From assembly GCA_004335835.1 (NCBI GenBank), contig RWJK01001896.1, positions 81,916 through 145,915 of the forward strand: a stretch of 64,000 nt of DNA, read 5' to 3'. This stretch comes from Scenedesmus sp. ARA3. Taxonomy: Eukaryota; Chlorophyta; Chlorophyceae; Sphaeropleales; Scenedesmaceae. The first letter of the stretch is position 1, and the number at the start of each line of letters is the position of its first letter. The notes beneath the pieces were generated by a model. That model did not search any database. It had not been told where the DNA came from and saw nothing but the letters and a program-made list of their open reading frames with translations. Made by a program: the position numbers and the translations under genes. This document shows, in pieces, positions 63,865 through 64,000 of this stretch.

Positions 63865-64000
63865 TCAGCGAGACTCGCACTGGGTTGGACAGCAGCTTGC
63901 AGTGCTGGTGTAGTTTTGTGTGGCCAGTGACTGGTGATATCACCATCGATGCCACACTGTGACTTCTTTTTGACAGAAAGGTGATCCTTATGCACCCATG

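Noticed and set aside
62288..63913. 541-codon open frame on the plus strand
   Set aside because: It is the antisense shadow of the LRR array; its Cys/Ser-rich periodicity mirrors the 72-nt repeat on the other strand.

Overview
The window is nuclear DNA of a eukaryote, most probably a chlorophycean green alga (Scenedesmus/Tetradesmus-like; this is inference, no marker gene is present). Reasons: GT-AG introns split nearly every gene, exons are often 30-250 nt, coding DNA is moderately GC-rich, secreted proteins carry Ser-Pro/Pro-rich (hydroxyproline-type) spacers, and (CAG)n/(CTG)n runs fill both exons and introns. One plastid-targeted protein is encoded. Two 50-N assembly gaps sit inside CAG/CTG runs (13172-13221, 44916-44965). 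I rebuilt exon chains by requiring matching reading-frame phase at each junction, so most models below are complete and in frame; a few junctions stay unresolved and are flagged.

Layout: 247-1775 (+) 3' end of a subtilisin-like protease; 4288-9906 (+) secreted HExxH metalloprotease with ShKT modules; 12371-15042 (-) secreted AGE/RnBP-like (alpha/alpha)6-barrel protein; 16283-22233 (-) complete second subtilase with a large insert; 23610-31212 (-) EGF-like/TM/RING-H2 membrane protein; 31744-33370 (-) Gln-rich protein of unknown function (5' end unresolved); 33981-38529 (+) plastid TPR-like protein with a C-terminal TM; 40104-46013 (-) secreted CBM9-like protein; 46486-48479 (+) secreted one-EGF protein, divergent from the CBM9 gene; 50279-51319 (+) Cys-rich, probably GPI-anchored protein; 53043-59931 (+) 15-exon MFS transporter of the ProP/KgtP-like MHS type; 61243-63864 (-) leucine-rich-repeat protein ending in a PGG-type membrane domain, 5' end off the window.

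There is no operon logic, but the content leans to the cell surface: two subtilases, a metalloprotease, a carbohydrate-binding-type protein, an epimerase-fold protein, an EGF protein, a GPI-type protein and a receptor-like RING protein all carry secretion signals or surface-type domains. A role in wall remodelling or sporangium lysis is a reasonable guess for the proteases, not a demonstrated one.

The most striking feature is how the introns are built. Almost every multi-exon gene carries decaying tandem copies of its own exon-intron junctions: an exon's 3' end with its GT donor repeated into the following intron, an acceptor with an exon's 5' end repeated in the preceding intron, or the stop-codon end repeated downstream of the gene. 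I call these junction ghosts and count more than 40 copies. With them go microsatellites that look like iterated splice sites: (CTG)n ending in CAG at acceptors, and a (GTGA)n array growing from a donor. A separate find is a 157-bp near-perfect hairpin at 3321-3477.
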